Below, in pieces: positions 6,291 through 12,529 of a stretch of 13,591 bases of DNA; the stretch's first letter is position 1, and the number at the start of each line of letters is the position of its first letter. Position numbers and translations under genes: made by a program. The stretch is from NCBI GenBank assembly GCA_030044775.1, contig JASICF010000338.1, positions 1-13,591 of the forward strand. The letters run 5' to 3'. Origin of the DNA: Candidatus Sulfotelmatobacter sp. (lineage in GTDB: Bacteria; Acidobacteriota; Terriglobia; Terriglobales; Acidobacteriaceae). Below the pieces are notes generated by a model. It saw nothing but the letters and a program-made list of their open reading frames with translations. It searched no databases and had not been told where the DNA came from.

Positions 6291-7556
6291 CTATTTCGAC
6301 GGCAAGCCTGCGTTGAGGGTGAAGACAGTTCCGTCTCCGAATTGCTTGGCCGGGGCCTTGCCATATTGGATGGTCGAACCCACGAGGACTCCATCCGGGG
6401 CCTGGATGAGCGTCGTCGGGAAGGTCCCCAGCGGTGAAGTGGTCGAAAAAGAATCGAATGTTTGAATCAGGCTGCCGTCAACAGGGGACAAAGTGACGAT
6501 ATCACCATAGTTGTCACCGTTGATTCCGTTTTCGTCCGCAACCCAGAAATTGCCATCGCTTGCTAGCAGCATAGTTTGGGGAGTGCCGCGACCAGGACTG
6601 CTGGTGTAGAAGGGGAAGAGCTGCAAATTGCTGCCATCGGTGTTGACCTCGAAAACCCCCACGCCATCGATCGCATAAATTCCATACAAGCCATACAGGC
6701 TGCCGTTTGAGCCGAAGGTCATCATGATGGGGGCAGATGGCAGATCGCCGTCGATCAATGGGAAGCTCACCGGAAAAGATTGCAACGCGTTGGTCGCTTC
6801 CGTGTAGTGGAAAACGGAGACGTCAGTTGTCCCAATAGAAAAGCCCCAGAAGGTGCCATCGGAGCCGACAATCAAGTTGGAAGGAACTCCGCCGTTTGTG
6901 GAGGTGAAGTTCACCAAGACTTCGTAGGCCCCGGTAGACGGAGTAACGCGGAATAGGGTGCCGCAGCCAAAACCAACGCAAGTCCCGCCTGTGCCTCCGC
7001 CTTGAGTCGTGCCGTATATATTGCCGTCGTTGCCCACGACCAAAGCCCCGGGATACTGCCCGTCCGCGCAATTCGCTTGAGAGCAGTACTCGTGGATGAC
7101 CTGAAAGTCCTTCCCGTCCCGGTTCACCCGATACAGGACCCCATCGCCGCAGTAGCCACTGCAGTTATCGATTCCACCGAACAGCGTTTGACCGTAGATC
7201 TTACCGTCGGGTCCTTCGGTCAGGGGCCCAGGAATGTTGCCGTCTGGGTAGTTCTTATTCGGACCCGGTGTGAAGGTGTGCAGAACTTTTTGCGTCCCGT
7301 TGCGGGTGAGAGAAAATACCGTGCCGCCATTAGGTTCGGAGATACCTTCCATGGACACTTGAGCCGCTCCATAGAAATTTCCGTCGGATCCGATAATGAT
7401 GGAAACCGGGCGCCCGCCGTCAGGGCAGCCTCCCGACCTCAGGTTGGGATTGCCATTGCATGTAAAGGTGTACACCGCGGTAAATTTTGAGTCCGCTGCG
7501 AATGCGACACCGACAAACATACCCAGAAGCACAGCAAGTAGCGTGGCGCGTTTCAT
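6291..7556 (-). CDS. Secreted GloVer-repeat protein, probable seven-bladed propeller
   Basis: This is a 421-residue exported protein. Residues 1-20 are a signal peptide (MKRATLLAVLLGMFVGVAFA). The rest is built from seven degenerate repeats of about 45-60 residues, each starting G-x-x-P-x-x-L-I-x-G-x-D-G-x-x-Y-G and ending G-x-V-F-x-x-x-x-x-G plus a strand. They begin near 47, 105, 165, 222, 269, 322 and 377. This is the choice-anchor tandem repeat 'GloVer' family, abundant in Acidobacteriota secretomes; function is unknown, with surface or extracellular binding plausible. No sorting domain follows the last repeat. ATG 7556 has GGAGGTG 6 bases upstream; the in-frame GTG at 7565 overlaps that site and is rejected. 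It is divergent from cobO. Confidence 0.9.
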   Translation of the reverse strand: MKRATLLAVLLGMFVGVAFAADSKFTAVYTFTCNGNPNLRSGGCPDGGRPVSIIIGSDGNFYGAAQVSMEGISEPNGGTVFSLTRNGTQKVLHTFTPGPNKNYPDGNIPGPLTEGPDGKIYGQTLFGGIDNCSGYCGDGVLYRVNRDGKDFQVIHEYCSQANCADGQYPGALVVGNDGNIYGTTQGGGTGGTCVGFGCGTLFRVTPSTGAYEVLVNFTSTNGGVPSNLIVGSDGTFWGFSIGTTDVSVFHYTEATNALQSFPVSFPLIDGDLPSAPIMMTFGSNGSLYGLYGIYAIDGVGVFEVNTDGSNLQLFPFYTSSPGRGTPQTMLLASDGNFWVADENGINGDNYGDIVTLSPVDGSLIQTFDSFSTTSPLGTFPTTLIQAPDGVLVGSTIQYGKAPAKQFGDGTVFTLNAGLPSK

Positions 7557-7580
7557 GACGTGCACCTCCCGGCTGAGACT

Positions 7581-7610
7581 TATATCCGCCTCGGAAGTTG
7601 TTGTTGTCAG
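7581..7610 (-). promoter_or_regulatory. Possible promoter of the GloVer-repeat gene
   Basis: On the minus strand CTGACA (7605-7610) and GATATA (7581-7586) are 18 bp apart, with TATAAG shifted by two bases as an alternative -10. It lies just upstream of the GGAGGTG ribosome site. The match is moderate. Confidence 0.3.
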
Positions 7611-7654
7611 GAAAATGTAAATAAACTGCGCAAGCCTGCCGGAATTATGAGTGC

Positions 7655-7668
7655 CCGGTCACGACCGG
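7655..7668. promoter_or_regulatory. Perfect palindrome in the GloVer/cobO divergent region
   Basis: CCGGTC-AC-GACCGG is a perfect 6-bp inverted repeat with a 2-base centre. It sits between the two divergent genes, about 45 bases upstream of cobO ATG and 100 bases upstream of the GloVer gene. It could be an operator; no cobalamin riboswitch-like B12 box is visible in this gap. Confidence 0.3.
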
Positions 7669-7692
7669 CAATCGGTTCTCCGCCTTCTCTAG

Positions 7693-7698
7693 TAGAAT
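7693..7698 (+). promoter_or_regulatory. Possible -10 element of cobO
   Basis: TAGAAT lies 13 bases before cobO ATG 7712 and predicts a leader of about 7 bases. No convincing -35 is present 16-18 bp upstream. Together with the absence of a Shine-Dalgarno this suggests a near-leaderless message. Confidence 0.3.
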
Positions 7699-7711
7699 CA
7701 ACATTCCAGCC

Positions 7712-8248
7712 ATGACAGACGTTCGCCGCGGTCTCATCATCGTCAACACGGGCCCGGGAAAAGGGAAAACGACTGCAGCGATGGGAACCGCAATGCGGGC
7801 TGTAGGTCAGGGACTGAAGGTGCTGATGCTGCAGTTTCTGAAAGGCTCCTGGCATTACGGCGAACTCGATGCGGTCAAGGCCTTTGGCGACAAGTTCGTC
7901 ATGAAACAAATGGGCCGCGGATTTGTGAAAGTTGGCGCTGAAAAGCCCGACCCGGAAGATGTAAAGATGGTGGAGGAGGCATGGGCAGAGGCGGAAAAGG
8001 CGATTCAATCCGGCGAGTGGGATCTTGTGGTTCTCGATGAGATTAACTATGCGATCAGCTATGGGATGCTGGACCCGGCAAGGGTGGTCGAAGTGCTGAA
8101 CCGAAAGCCCAATATGGTGCACGTCATCTTGACGGGAAGAAACGCACACCCGACAATTGTCGAGGTCGCCGATACCGTGACAGAAATGCGGCAGATAAAA
8201 CACGCCTATGAGAAAGGCGTACTGGCGCAGAGAGGGATCGAATATTAA
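7712..8248 (+). CDS. cobO: Cob(I)yrinic acid a,c-diamide adenosyltransferase (CobO/BtuR type)
   Basis: This is a 178-residue cytoplasmic enzyme that transfers adenosyl from ATP to Co(I) of cobyrinic acid diamide or cobalamin, producing the coenzyme B12 form. The ATP-binding P-loop is GPGKGKT (14-20). WDLVVLDEINYA carries the acidic Walker-B-like segment. The C-terminal signature VILTGRNAHPTIVEVADTVT, then MRQIKHAYEKGVLAQRGIEY, is characteristic of the CobA/CobO/BtuR family. It is slightly short because it lacks the N-terminal extension of enteric BtuR. ATG 7712 has no Shine-Dalgarno. No other cobalamin genes are in the window, so a salvage role is as likely as de novo synthesis. It precedes accD by 92 bp on the same strand. 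Confidence 0.95.
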   Translation: MTDVRRGLIIVNTGPGKGKTTAAMGTAMRAVGQGLKVLMLQFLKGSWHYGELDAVKAFGDKFVMKQMGRGFVKVGAEKPDPEDVKMVEEAWAEAEKAIQSGEWDLVVLDEINYAISYGMLDPARVVEVLNRKPNMVHVILTGRNAHPTIVEVADTVTEMRQIKHAYEKGVLAQRGIEY

Positions 8249-8267
8249 ATTGGATGTTTGTGCAATC

Positions 8268-8333
8268 GGGTGATTTTGCGATTTGACCAGTTACCGGTTT
8301 TTCAATCACAAATCACAAATCACACAATCACCC
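8268..8333. repeat. Palindromic element with AATCACA tandem repeats before accD
   Basis: Three perfect 7-bp copies of AATCACA fill 8304-8324, followed after one base by a fourth, imperfect copy (AATCACC, 8326-8332). The left arm GGGTGATTTTGCGATTTG (8268-8285) pairs with 8316-8333 at 16 of 18 positions, with a loop of about 30 bases. It fills most of the 92-bp gap between cobO and accD and ends 7 bases before the accD ATG. It looks like a REP-type extragenic element; it could also fold in the accD leader and affect translation or transcript stability. Confidence 0.6.
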
Positions 8334-8340
8334 AATTCTT

Positions 8341-9213
8341 ATGGCTTGGTTCAAGCGTGAATCCGGAGAGCTCGACACTTCCGGTGCGAAAACGGTGCGC
8401 ACCGAGGGGCTATGGGTGAAGTGTGAGAACTGCCGGCAGATCATCTGGAAAAAGGACCTCGAGGACAATCTCAACGTCTGTCCCAAGTGCGACAAGCATT
8501 TTCGCATTGATGCGCGCAAACGGCTTTCGTTGCTGATGGACGACAGCCAGTATGAGACTTTTGACGGGAATCTTTCGTCGACCGATCCGTTGAAGTTTGT
8601 CGACTTGAAGCAGTATTCGTCGCGGCTGAAGCAGGCGCAGAGGGATACGGGATTGAACGACGCCGTCATCAACGCGCAGGGGAAATTGTTCGGACGGCTG
8701 GTGGTCGCGAGCGTAATGGAGTATGGCTTTATCGGTGGAAGTATGGGTGCGGTGGTCGGAGAAATGATTACGCGTGCCGCCGAACGCGCCTGCGATGCGA
8801 AAACTCCCTTGATCATTGTTTCCGCGTCGGGCGGGGCACGCATGATGGAAGGGGTGGTCAGCCTAATGCAACTGGCGAAGATTTCGGCGGCATTGGCGCG
8901 GCTGGACCATTCCAAGGTTCCCTATATCTCCGTGTTGACCGATCCCACCACGGGCGGCGTGACGGCATCGTTCGCGATGCTCGGTGATCTCAACATCGCC
9001 GAACCCGGAGCGCTGATCGGTTTCGCCGGTCCGCGAGTGATTGAGCAAACCATTCGACAGAAATTACCGCAGGGATTTCAACGCAGCGAATTCCTGCTGG
9101 AGCATGGAATGCTCGACGCGGTCGTGCCCCGAAAAGACTTGAAGACCTATATCGCGCGGGCGCTGGATTTCATGACAGCGCCCGGTAGCCCGCAATTATC
9201 AGCCGTCAGTTAA
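8341..9213 (+). CDS. accD: Acetyl-CoA carboxylase carboxyltransferase subunit beta
   Basis: This is a 290-residue subunit that, with AccA, transfers the carboxyl group from biotin carrier protein to acetyl-CoA, giving malonyl-CoA for fatty acid synthesis. An N-terminal zinc ribbon has Cys28, Cys31, Cys47 and Cys50 (KCENC and CPKC). The crotonase-like carboxyltransferase domain follows, with IGGSMGAVVGEMITRAAERA, SASGGARMMEG, DPTTGGVTASFAMLGD and GFAGPRVIEQTIRQKLPQGF, all typical of AccD and at the usual length. No clear Shine-Dalgarno precedes ATG 8341; the AATCACA repeat element occupies that position. The folC start lies 13 bases past the accD stop, the common accD-folC linkage. accA is not in the window. 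Confidence 0.97.
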   Translation: MAWFKRESGELDTSGAKTVRTEGLWVKCENCRQIIWKKDLEDNLNVCPKCDKHFRIDARKRLSLLMDDSQYETFDGNLSSTDPLKFVDLKQYSSRLKQAQRDTGLNDAVINAQGKLFGRLVVASVMEYGFIGGSMGAVVGEMITRAAERACDAKTPLIIVSASGGARMMEGVVSLMQLAKISAALARLDHSKVPYISVLTDPTTGGVTASFAMLGDLNIAEPGALIGFAGPRVIEQTIRQKLPQGFQRSEFLLEHGMLDAVVPRKDLKTYIARALDFMTAPGSPQLSAVS

Positions 9214-9226
9214 TCCTCACTGTTTT

Positions 9227-10606
9227 ATGTCCTACGAAACCGCGGTTGCTCGCATGTTTGCTTTGGGTCACGAATTGGCAAGCATGGCACCACAGAAGTT
9301 CGATCTGGCCCACATGCGCGTGCTGCTTGCGGCTCTCGATCATCCAGAGAGGCGCTTTCCGAGCGTTCTGATTGCCGGTACCAACGGCAAAGGTTCGACC
9401 GCGGCAACACTGGCTTCGATTTTGTGTGCTTCGGGGTTGAAAACCGGTTTATACACTTCGCCGCACTTGGTGCGAATCAACGAAAGGATTCGGGTAAATG
9501 GCCGCGAGATCAGCGACGAAGATTTCGCTTCCCTGCATGGCAAGGTGGATCGAACCGCGGAGGAGTTGGTGGGGCGAGGTGATCTGCCTTGGCGCCCAAG
9601 CTTCTTCGAAATGATGACCGCCATCGCGTTTGAGCATTTAGCGCGCGAAAACGTGGATATGGCCGTGCTCGAAGTCGGCATGGGCGGAAGGCTCGATGCG
9701 ACGAATGTGGTCGAGCCGCGCGTTAGCGTGATTACCGACATTTCACTGGATCATCAGAAATATTTAGGCGACACAGTAGGTGAGATTGCGCGCGAGAAGG
9801 CGGGAATCATCCGACCGCGGACAGCGGTAGTAACTTTGCCGCAGCAGCCGGAAGCGAACGATGTGATTGGCAGCACGATCCTCGAGTTAGGGGCGCGCGC
9901 CGTAAGCGCCGTTCCCTATGTGCCATCGGTCTCCCCCGGAAGTGCCAAGTATGCGACGGTGAAAGACCGAAAACCAAGAGAGAATGACGAGAGATCAAAT
10001 ACTTACATCTATCGATATCCTCTGCACGTCATGGGAGAACAGATTCTGGTCGAGTCGCCGCTTGTGGGGCGTCATCAGTTGCGCAACGTTGCGCTGGCGA
10101 TTGCTGCGGCGGTGGAACTGAGCGAGCAAGGCTTTGCCGAAATCACGCCGGAAACCCTTGAGCGCGGGATTCGCGGAACGCGCTGGCCGGGCCGCTTTCA
10201 GGTGCTTGCCGCGAAAACCGGCTCGCCGGAAATTGTTGTCGATGCGGCGCACAATCCGGCCGGGGCCTGGGCGCTGCGATCGGCTCTTTCGGAGCATTAC
10301 GAAAACCGCTCGCTGATTTTCGTTTTCGGGGCGATGCGCGATAAAGCAATCTCTGAGATGAGCGAGCTACTGTTTCCGCTGGCGGATCGGGTGATTGTGA
10401 CCAGGCCGGACAATCCTCGCGCGGCTTCGCCGGAGGAAATCGCAGGAGCGGCGGCGCGCACTGGAGTTGATATCGAATGTATTGTCGACGTGCGGCTTGC
10501 GATCGAACGGGCGCGCTCGCTGGCAAAGGAGCGATCCGTGATTGTAATCGCCGGATCGATTTACCTGATTGGCGAAGTCATGCCACTGATCGGTGCTGAA
10601 CTGTGA
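9227..10606 (+). CDS. folC: Bifunctional folylpolyglutamate synthase/dihydrofolate synthase
   Basis: This is a 459-residue Mur-ligase-family enzyme that adds glutamate to dihydropteroate and to tetrahydrofolates, using ATP in the cytoplasm. The P-loop is GTNGKGST (51-58). GLYTSPHLVRINERIRVNG forms the folate-binding region. VLEVGMGGRLDATN and SLDHQKYLG, then EIAREKAGIIRP with the probably carbamylated Lys191, form the catalytic centre. The C-terminal domain has GRHQLRNVALAIAA, GTRWPGRFQ and DAAHNPAGA (339-347). A segment at about 225-262 is longer and more polar than I expect in the family. It begins 13 bases after accD and ends 37 bases before plsC, so an accD-folC-plsC operon is likely. No Shine-Dalgarno is obvious at ATG 9227, which suggests coupling. 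Confidence 0.95.
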   Translation: MSYETAVARMFALGHELASMAPQKFDLAHMRVLLAALDHPERRFPSVLIAGTNGKGSTAATLASILCASGLKTGLYTSPHLVRINERIRVNGREISDEDFASLHGKVDRTAEELVGRGDLPWRPSFFEMMTAIAFEHLARENVDMAVLEVGMGGRLDATNVVEPRVSVITDISLDHQKYLGDTVGEIAREKAGIIRPRTAVVTLPQQPEANDVIGSTILELGARAVSAVPYVPSVSPGSAKYATVKDRKPRENDERSNTYIYRYPLHVMGEQILVESPLVGRHQLRNVALAIAAAVELSEQGFAEITPETLERGIRGTRWPGRFQVLAAKTGSPEIVVDAAHNPAGAWALRSALSEHYENRSLIFVFGAMRDKAISEMSELLFPLADRVIVTRPDNPRAASPEEIAGAAARTGVDIECIVDVRLAIERARSLAKERSVIVIAGSIYLIGEVMPLIGAEL

Positions 10607-10631
10607 ACTGCGGCGGCTCATGGTTTTCCCC

Positions 10632-10637
10632 TAAAAT
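10632..10637 (+). promoter_or_regulatory. Possible -10 element for a leaderless plsC message
   Basis: TAAAAT ends 6 bases before the plsC GTG at 10644, so a start site would fall on the GTG itself. No good -35 is visible, and plsC may simply be read through from accD-folC. Confidence 0.22.
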
Positions 10638-10643
10638 AGAGAC

Positions 10644-11477
10644 GTGCGGCAAGTGAATTCATCGGTGGAAGTGCAGGCTGAGACGACGGAACCAGCGGCT
10701 GCGCAAAGACCAAGTCCGCATGCCATTCCCGGCGCTAGGTACGGACGGCTTAGCCGCCTGCGCTCATATCTGATTTTCGATCCGCTGATCTGGTTCTACA
10801 CACTTGTCATGGGATTGATAGCGCTTCCCGCTGGCTCGTTCGATCGCAGCGGCCGCCGTCTGCACTGGTTTTCGCGAACCTGGTCGTGGCTCATCATGAA
10901 GACGATTTTGTCGCCAGTGAAGGTGATCGGGCTCGACAAAATCGATACTTCCAAGCCGCACGTTTATGCGGTGAATCACGCTTCGGCAATGGACATCCCG
11001 GTTTTGTATGTTCACTTGCCCTTTCAGTTCCGAATTGTATTCAAGAAGGAACTCTTGTCGTACCCCGTGGTTGGATGGCAGTTGAAGCGGTCGGGGCAGG
11101 TATGCATTGACCAGCAAAAGCCGACAAATTCGATCGCCGCGATCCGCTCGGCGGTGAAGAGCCTGAAGGCGGGGATGCCGCTCGTGATTTATCCCGAGGG
11201 TGGGCGAACGCCTGATGGGGAAATCAAACAGTTCTTGCCGGGAGCTTTTTTCCTGGCATTGAAGGCCCAGGTGGATATTGTGCCGGTCGCCCTGGTCGGC
11301 ACATACGAACTGCTTCCGATGGACACCTACCACATCAAATGCCGTCCGCTGGAGATGCGCGTGGGCGAACCAATCTCAACCGCAGGACTGACAATGCGGG
11401 ATTTGGAGGCTTTGTCGGTCAGGGTGCAGAAAGCAGTGGAGGAGTTGTATTACGCCTCGGGTTCGGCGCCGGCATAA
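10644..11477 (+). CDS. plsC: 1-acyl-sn-glycerol-3-phosphate acyltransferase
   Basis: This is a 277-residue membrane-associated acyltransferase that converts lysophosphatidic acid to phosphatidic acid in phospholipid synthesis. The hydrophobic stretch at about 42-62 (YLIFDPLIWFYTLVMGLIAL) is a likely membrane anchor. The four family motifs appear in order: NHASAMD (His112-Asp117, catalytic), FKKELL (133-138), YPEGGRT (183-189, with GG where many have GT) and VPVAL (213-217). The N-terminal 35 residues are polar and variable. GTG 10644 is the first start in the frame and has no good Shine-Dalgarno; GTG 10653 is an alternative. It lies 37 bp behind folC and probably ends the accD-folC-plsC operon. 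Confidence 0.93.
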   Translation: MRQVNSSVEVQAETTEPAAAQRPSPHAIPGARYGRLSRLRSYLIFDPLIWFYTLVMGLIALPAGSFDRSGRRLHWFSRTWSWLIMKTILSPVKVIGLDKIDTSKPHVYAVNHASAMDIPVLYVHLPFQFRIVFKKELLSYPVVGWQLKRSGQVCIDQQKPTNSIAAIRSAVKSLKAGMPLVIYPEGGRTPDGEIKQFLPGAFFLALKAQVDIVPVALVGTYELLPMDTYHIKCRPLEMRVGEPISTAGLTMRDLEALSVRVQKAVEELYYASGSAPA

Positions 11478-11551
11478 GGTGGATTACTTTGAAAGTTCAC
11501 CAGATGAAAAACATCAGAGATACGTCTAAGTGTTGGGAAGTAAGCTATGGG

Positions 11552-11704
11552 CTAGCTTCTGTTTTTTGAGTTCTGATAAGGATCGCGAATCTCAGCTGAG
11601 ACAGCGGTTAGAAAGACGCCGAGAACGAGCGCCAGCCAGACCGGCATACCAAACTTGGCGCACAGAGCGCCGAGCAACACGATGCAGATGACCGCTGCTG
11701 CCAT
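11552..11704 (-). CDS. Small hydrophobic ORF, 50 residues
   Basis: ATG at 11704 opens a complete 50-codon frame ending TAG at 11552-11554. The protein starts MAAAVICIVLLGALCAKFG, continues MPVWLALVLGVFLTAVSA and ends in a polar tail, EIRDPYQNSKNRS. Two hydrophobic stretches (about 3-16 and 20-36) separated by KFGMP suggest a membrane hairpin or one long helix. Third codon positions are mostly G or C, as expected for a real gene in this genome. The Shine-Dalgarno is weak (GAGAG about 12 bases upstream). It is divergent from the sigma factor and convergent with plsC. I do not recognise the family; a chance ORF is possible. Confidence 0.45.
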   Translation of the reverse strand: MAAAVICIVLLGALCAKFGMPVWLALVLGVFLTAVSAEIRDPYQNSKNRS

Positions 11705-11750
11705 TCAATATGATGTCTCTCATTTCGATCGCTAACAATGGCCAGACTCA

Positions 11751-11780
11751 GCGATTACTAGCCCGACTTTAGTAATCAGC
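11751..11780. repeat. Inverted repeat, possible operator
   Basis: GATTACTA (11753-11760) and TAGTAATC (11770-11777) form a perfect 8-bp inverted repeat with a 9-base loop, extended by a GC pair past one bulged base. No T tract follows on either strand, so a terminator is unlikely. It lies between the divergent small ORF and the sigma factor. Confidence 0.45.
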
Positions 11781-11845
11781 CGTTCGTTTCCAGCCAGAAA
11801 ACGCTGGGTCGTTTGAACTGCGGCACCGACCGAGTAGCCTTGGGA

Positions 11846-11883
11846 GACACGAAACCGTGTCCACTTGTGCGCCATGGTGGACA
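11846..11883. repeat. Two overlapping, mutually exclusive hairpins
   Basis: GACACG-AAAC-CGTGTC (11846-11861) and TGTCCAC with GTGGACA (11858-11864 and 11877-11883, 12-base loop) share bases 11858-11861, so they cannot both form. They lie just upstream of the candidate ECF promoter. Confidence 0.4.
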
Positions 11884-11903
11884 TGCGGAGTAAGATTTTC
11901 CGC

Positions 11904-11930
11904 GTAACTTTTTTCGTTTCCAGTCCGTTA
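11904..11930 (+). promoter_or_regulatory. Candidate ECF-type promoter of the sigma factor
   Basis: GTAAC followed by a T run (11904-11915), then CGTTA (11926-11930), with 17 bp between the two blocks. This resembles ECF promoters (GGAAC plus T-rich spacer, then CGTC or CGTTA). A start near 11937 would leave a leader of about 26 bases before TTG 11963. It suggests the sigma factor activates its own gene. Confidence 0.45.
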
Positions 11931-11962
11931 TTCCTACGTAACGCAATCCGCGCGGAGAATTC

Positions 11963-12529
11963 TTGAAGGCTCTTAGCAGAGAAGCGGATGATTTGGGCAA
12001 AAACGACCGGCCTCTGATTGAGGCGGCGCAGCGCGATCCCGCGCGCTTTGCGGAGCTTTACGAGAACAATTTCGAACGCGTCTATGCGTATGTGATTCGG
12101 CGCGTGGGCGATCGTGCGGAAACCGAGGATGTTACTGCCGAGGTTTTTCATCATGCGCTGGCGAACCTTAAGAACTACGAATGGCGGGGGATCCCATTTG
12201 CAGCCTGGTTGTTTCGGATTGCCGCGAATTTGATTTCCGATCGCCGGCAGAAACGCCAACACGAGCAATCGATCGACGAACCGGAGCAGATCGAATCGAT
12301 TCAGGCGGGCAGTGCGGAATTTGAGGAAGTGGAACGCAAAGCCACGTTATTTCGTCTGGTCGATACTTTGCCGGGCGAGCAGCAACGGGTGATCGTGCTG
12401 CGATTTGTGGAGCAGAAAAGCATTAAAGAAGTGGCGCAAGCGATTCGCAAAACCGAGGGCGCAGTCAAGCAACTGCAGTTCCGCGCTCTGACCGCGCTGC
12501 GCGCCAGAATGGAGGGTGCCGATGCCTAA
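11963..12529 (+). CDS. ECF-type sigma-70 family RNA polymerase sigma factor
   Basis: This is a 188-residue alternative sigma factor with the two-domain ECF layout. Sigma region 2 covers about 25-98: FAELYENNFERVYAYVIRRV, RAETEDVTAEVFHHALANL, and PFAAWLFRIAANLISDRRQK for core binding and -10 recognition. An acidic linker (about 102-126) follows. Sigma region 4 covers about 128-183: RLVDTLPGEQQRVIVLRF, then IKEVAQAIRKTEGAVKQLQF, the HTH that reads the -35. The start is TTG 11963 with GGAG 5 bases upstream. Its last codons overlap the next gene (TAA at 12527-12529, ATG at 12522), so the two are translationally coupled. An ECF-like promoter upstream suggests autoregulation. The ECF subgroup and regulon are unknown. 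Confidence 0.93.
   Translation: MKALSREADDLGKNDRPLIEAAQRDPARFAELYENNFERVYAYVIRRVGDRAETEDVTAEVFHHALANLKNYEWRGIPFAAWLFRIAANLISDRRQKRQHEQSIDEPEQIESIQAGSAEFEEVERKATLFRLVDTLPGEQQRVIVLRFVEQKSIKEVAQAIRKTEGAVKQLQFRALTALRARMEGADA

Larger units (their letters stand above)
11705..11962. other. Non-coding region upstream of the sigma factor with several inverted repeats
   Basis: I see no convincing gene in these 258 bases; the minus-strand frame running through them is a shadow continuing from within the sigma factor. Three hairpins are visible, listed separately or in the findings, plus an ECF-type promoter at 11904-11930. The 74 bases between plsC and the small ORF (11478-11551) hold nothing I can assign. 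Confidence 0.5.

Noticed and set aside
7566..7711. Cobalamin riboswitch upstream of cobO
   Set aside because: No B12-box-like sequence or extended conserved structure is visible in this short gap, and the predicted leader is only a few bases.
7607..8203. 198-residue minus-strand ORF
   Set aside because: Antisense to cobO, which carries a P-loop and the family signature.
8304..8332. Short direct repeats considered as a CRISPR array
   Set aside because: The 7-bp units are contiguous, without spacers; no cas genes nearby.
11732..12268. 178-residue minus-strand ORF covering the sigma gene start
   Set aside because: Antisense shadow of the sigma factor; no domain pattern, and it would conflict with a clear ECF sigma gene.
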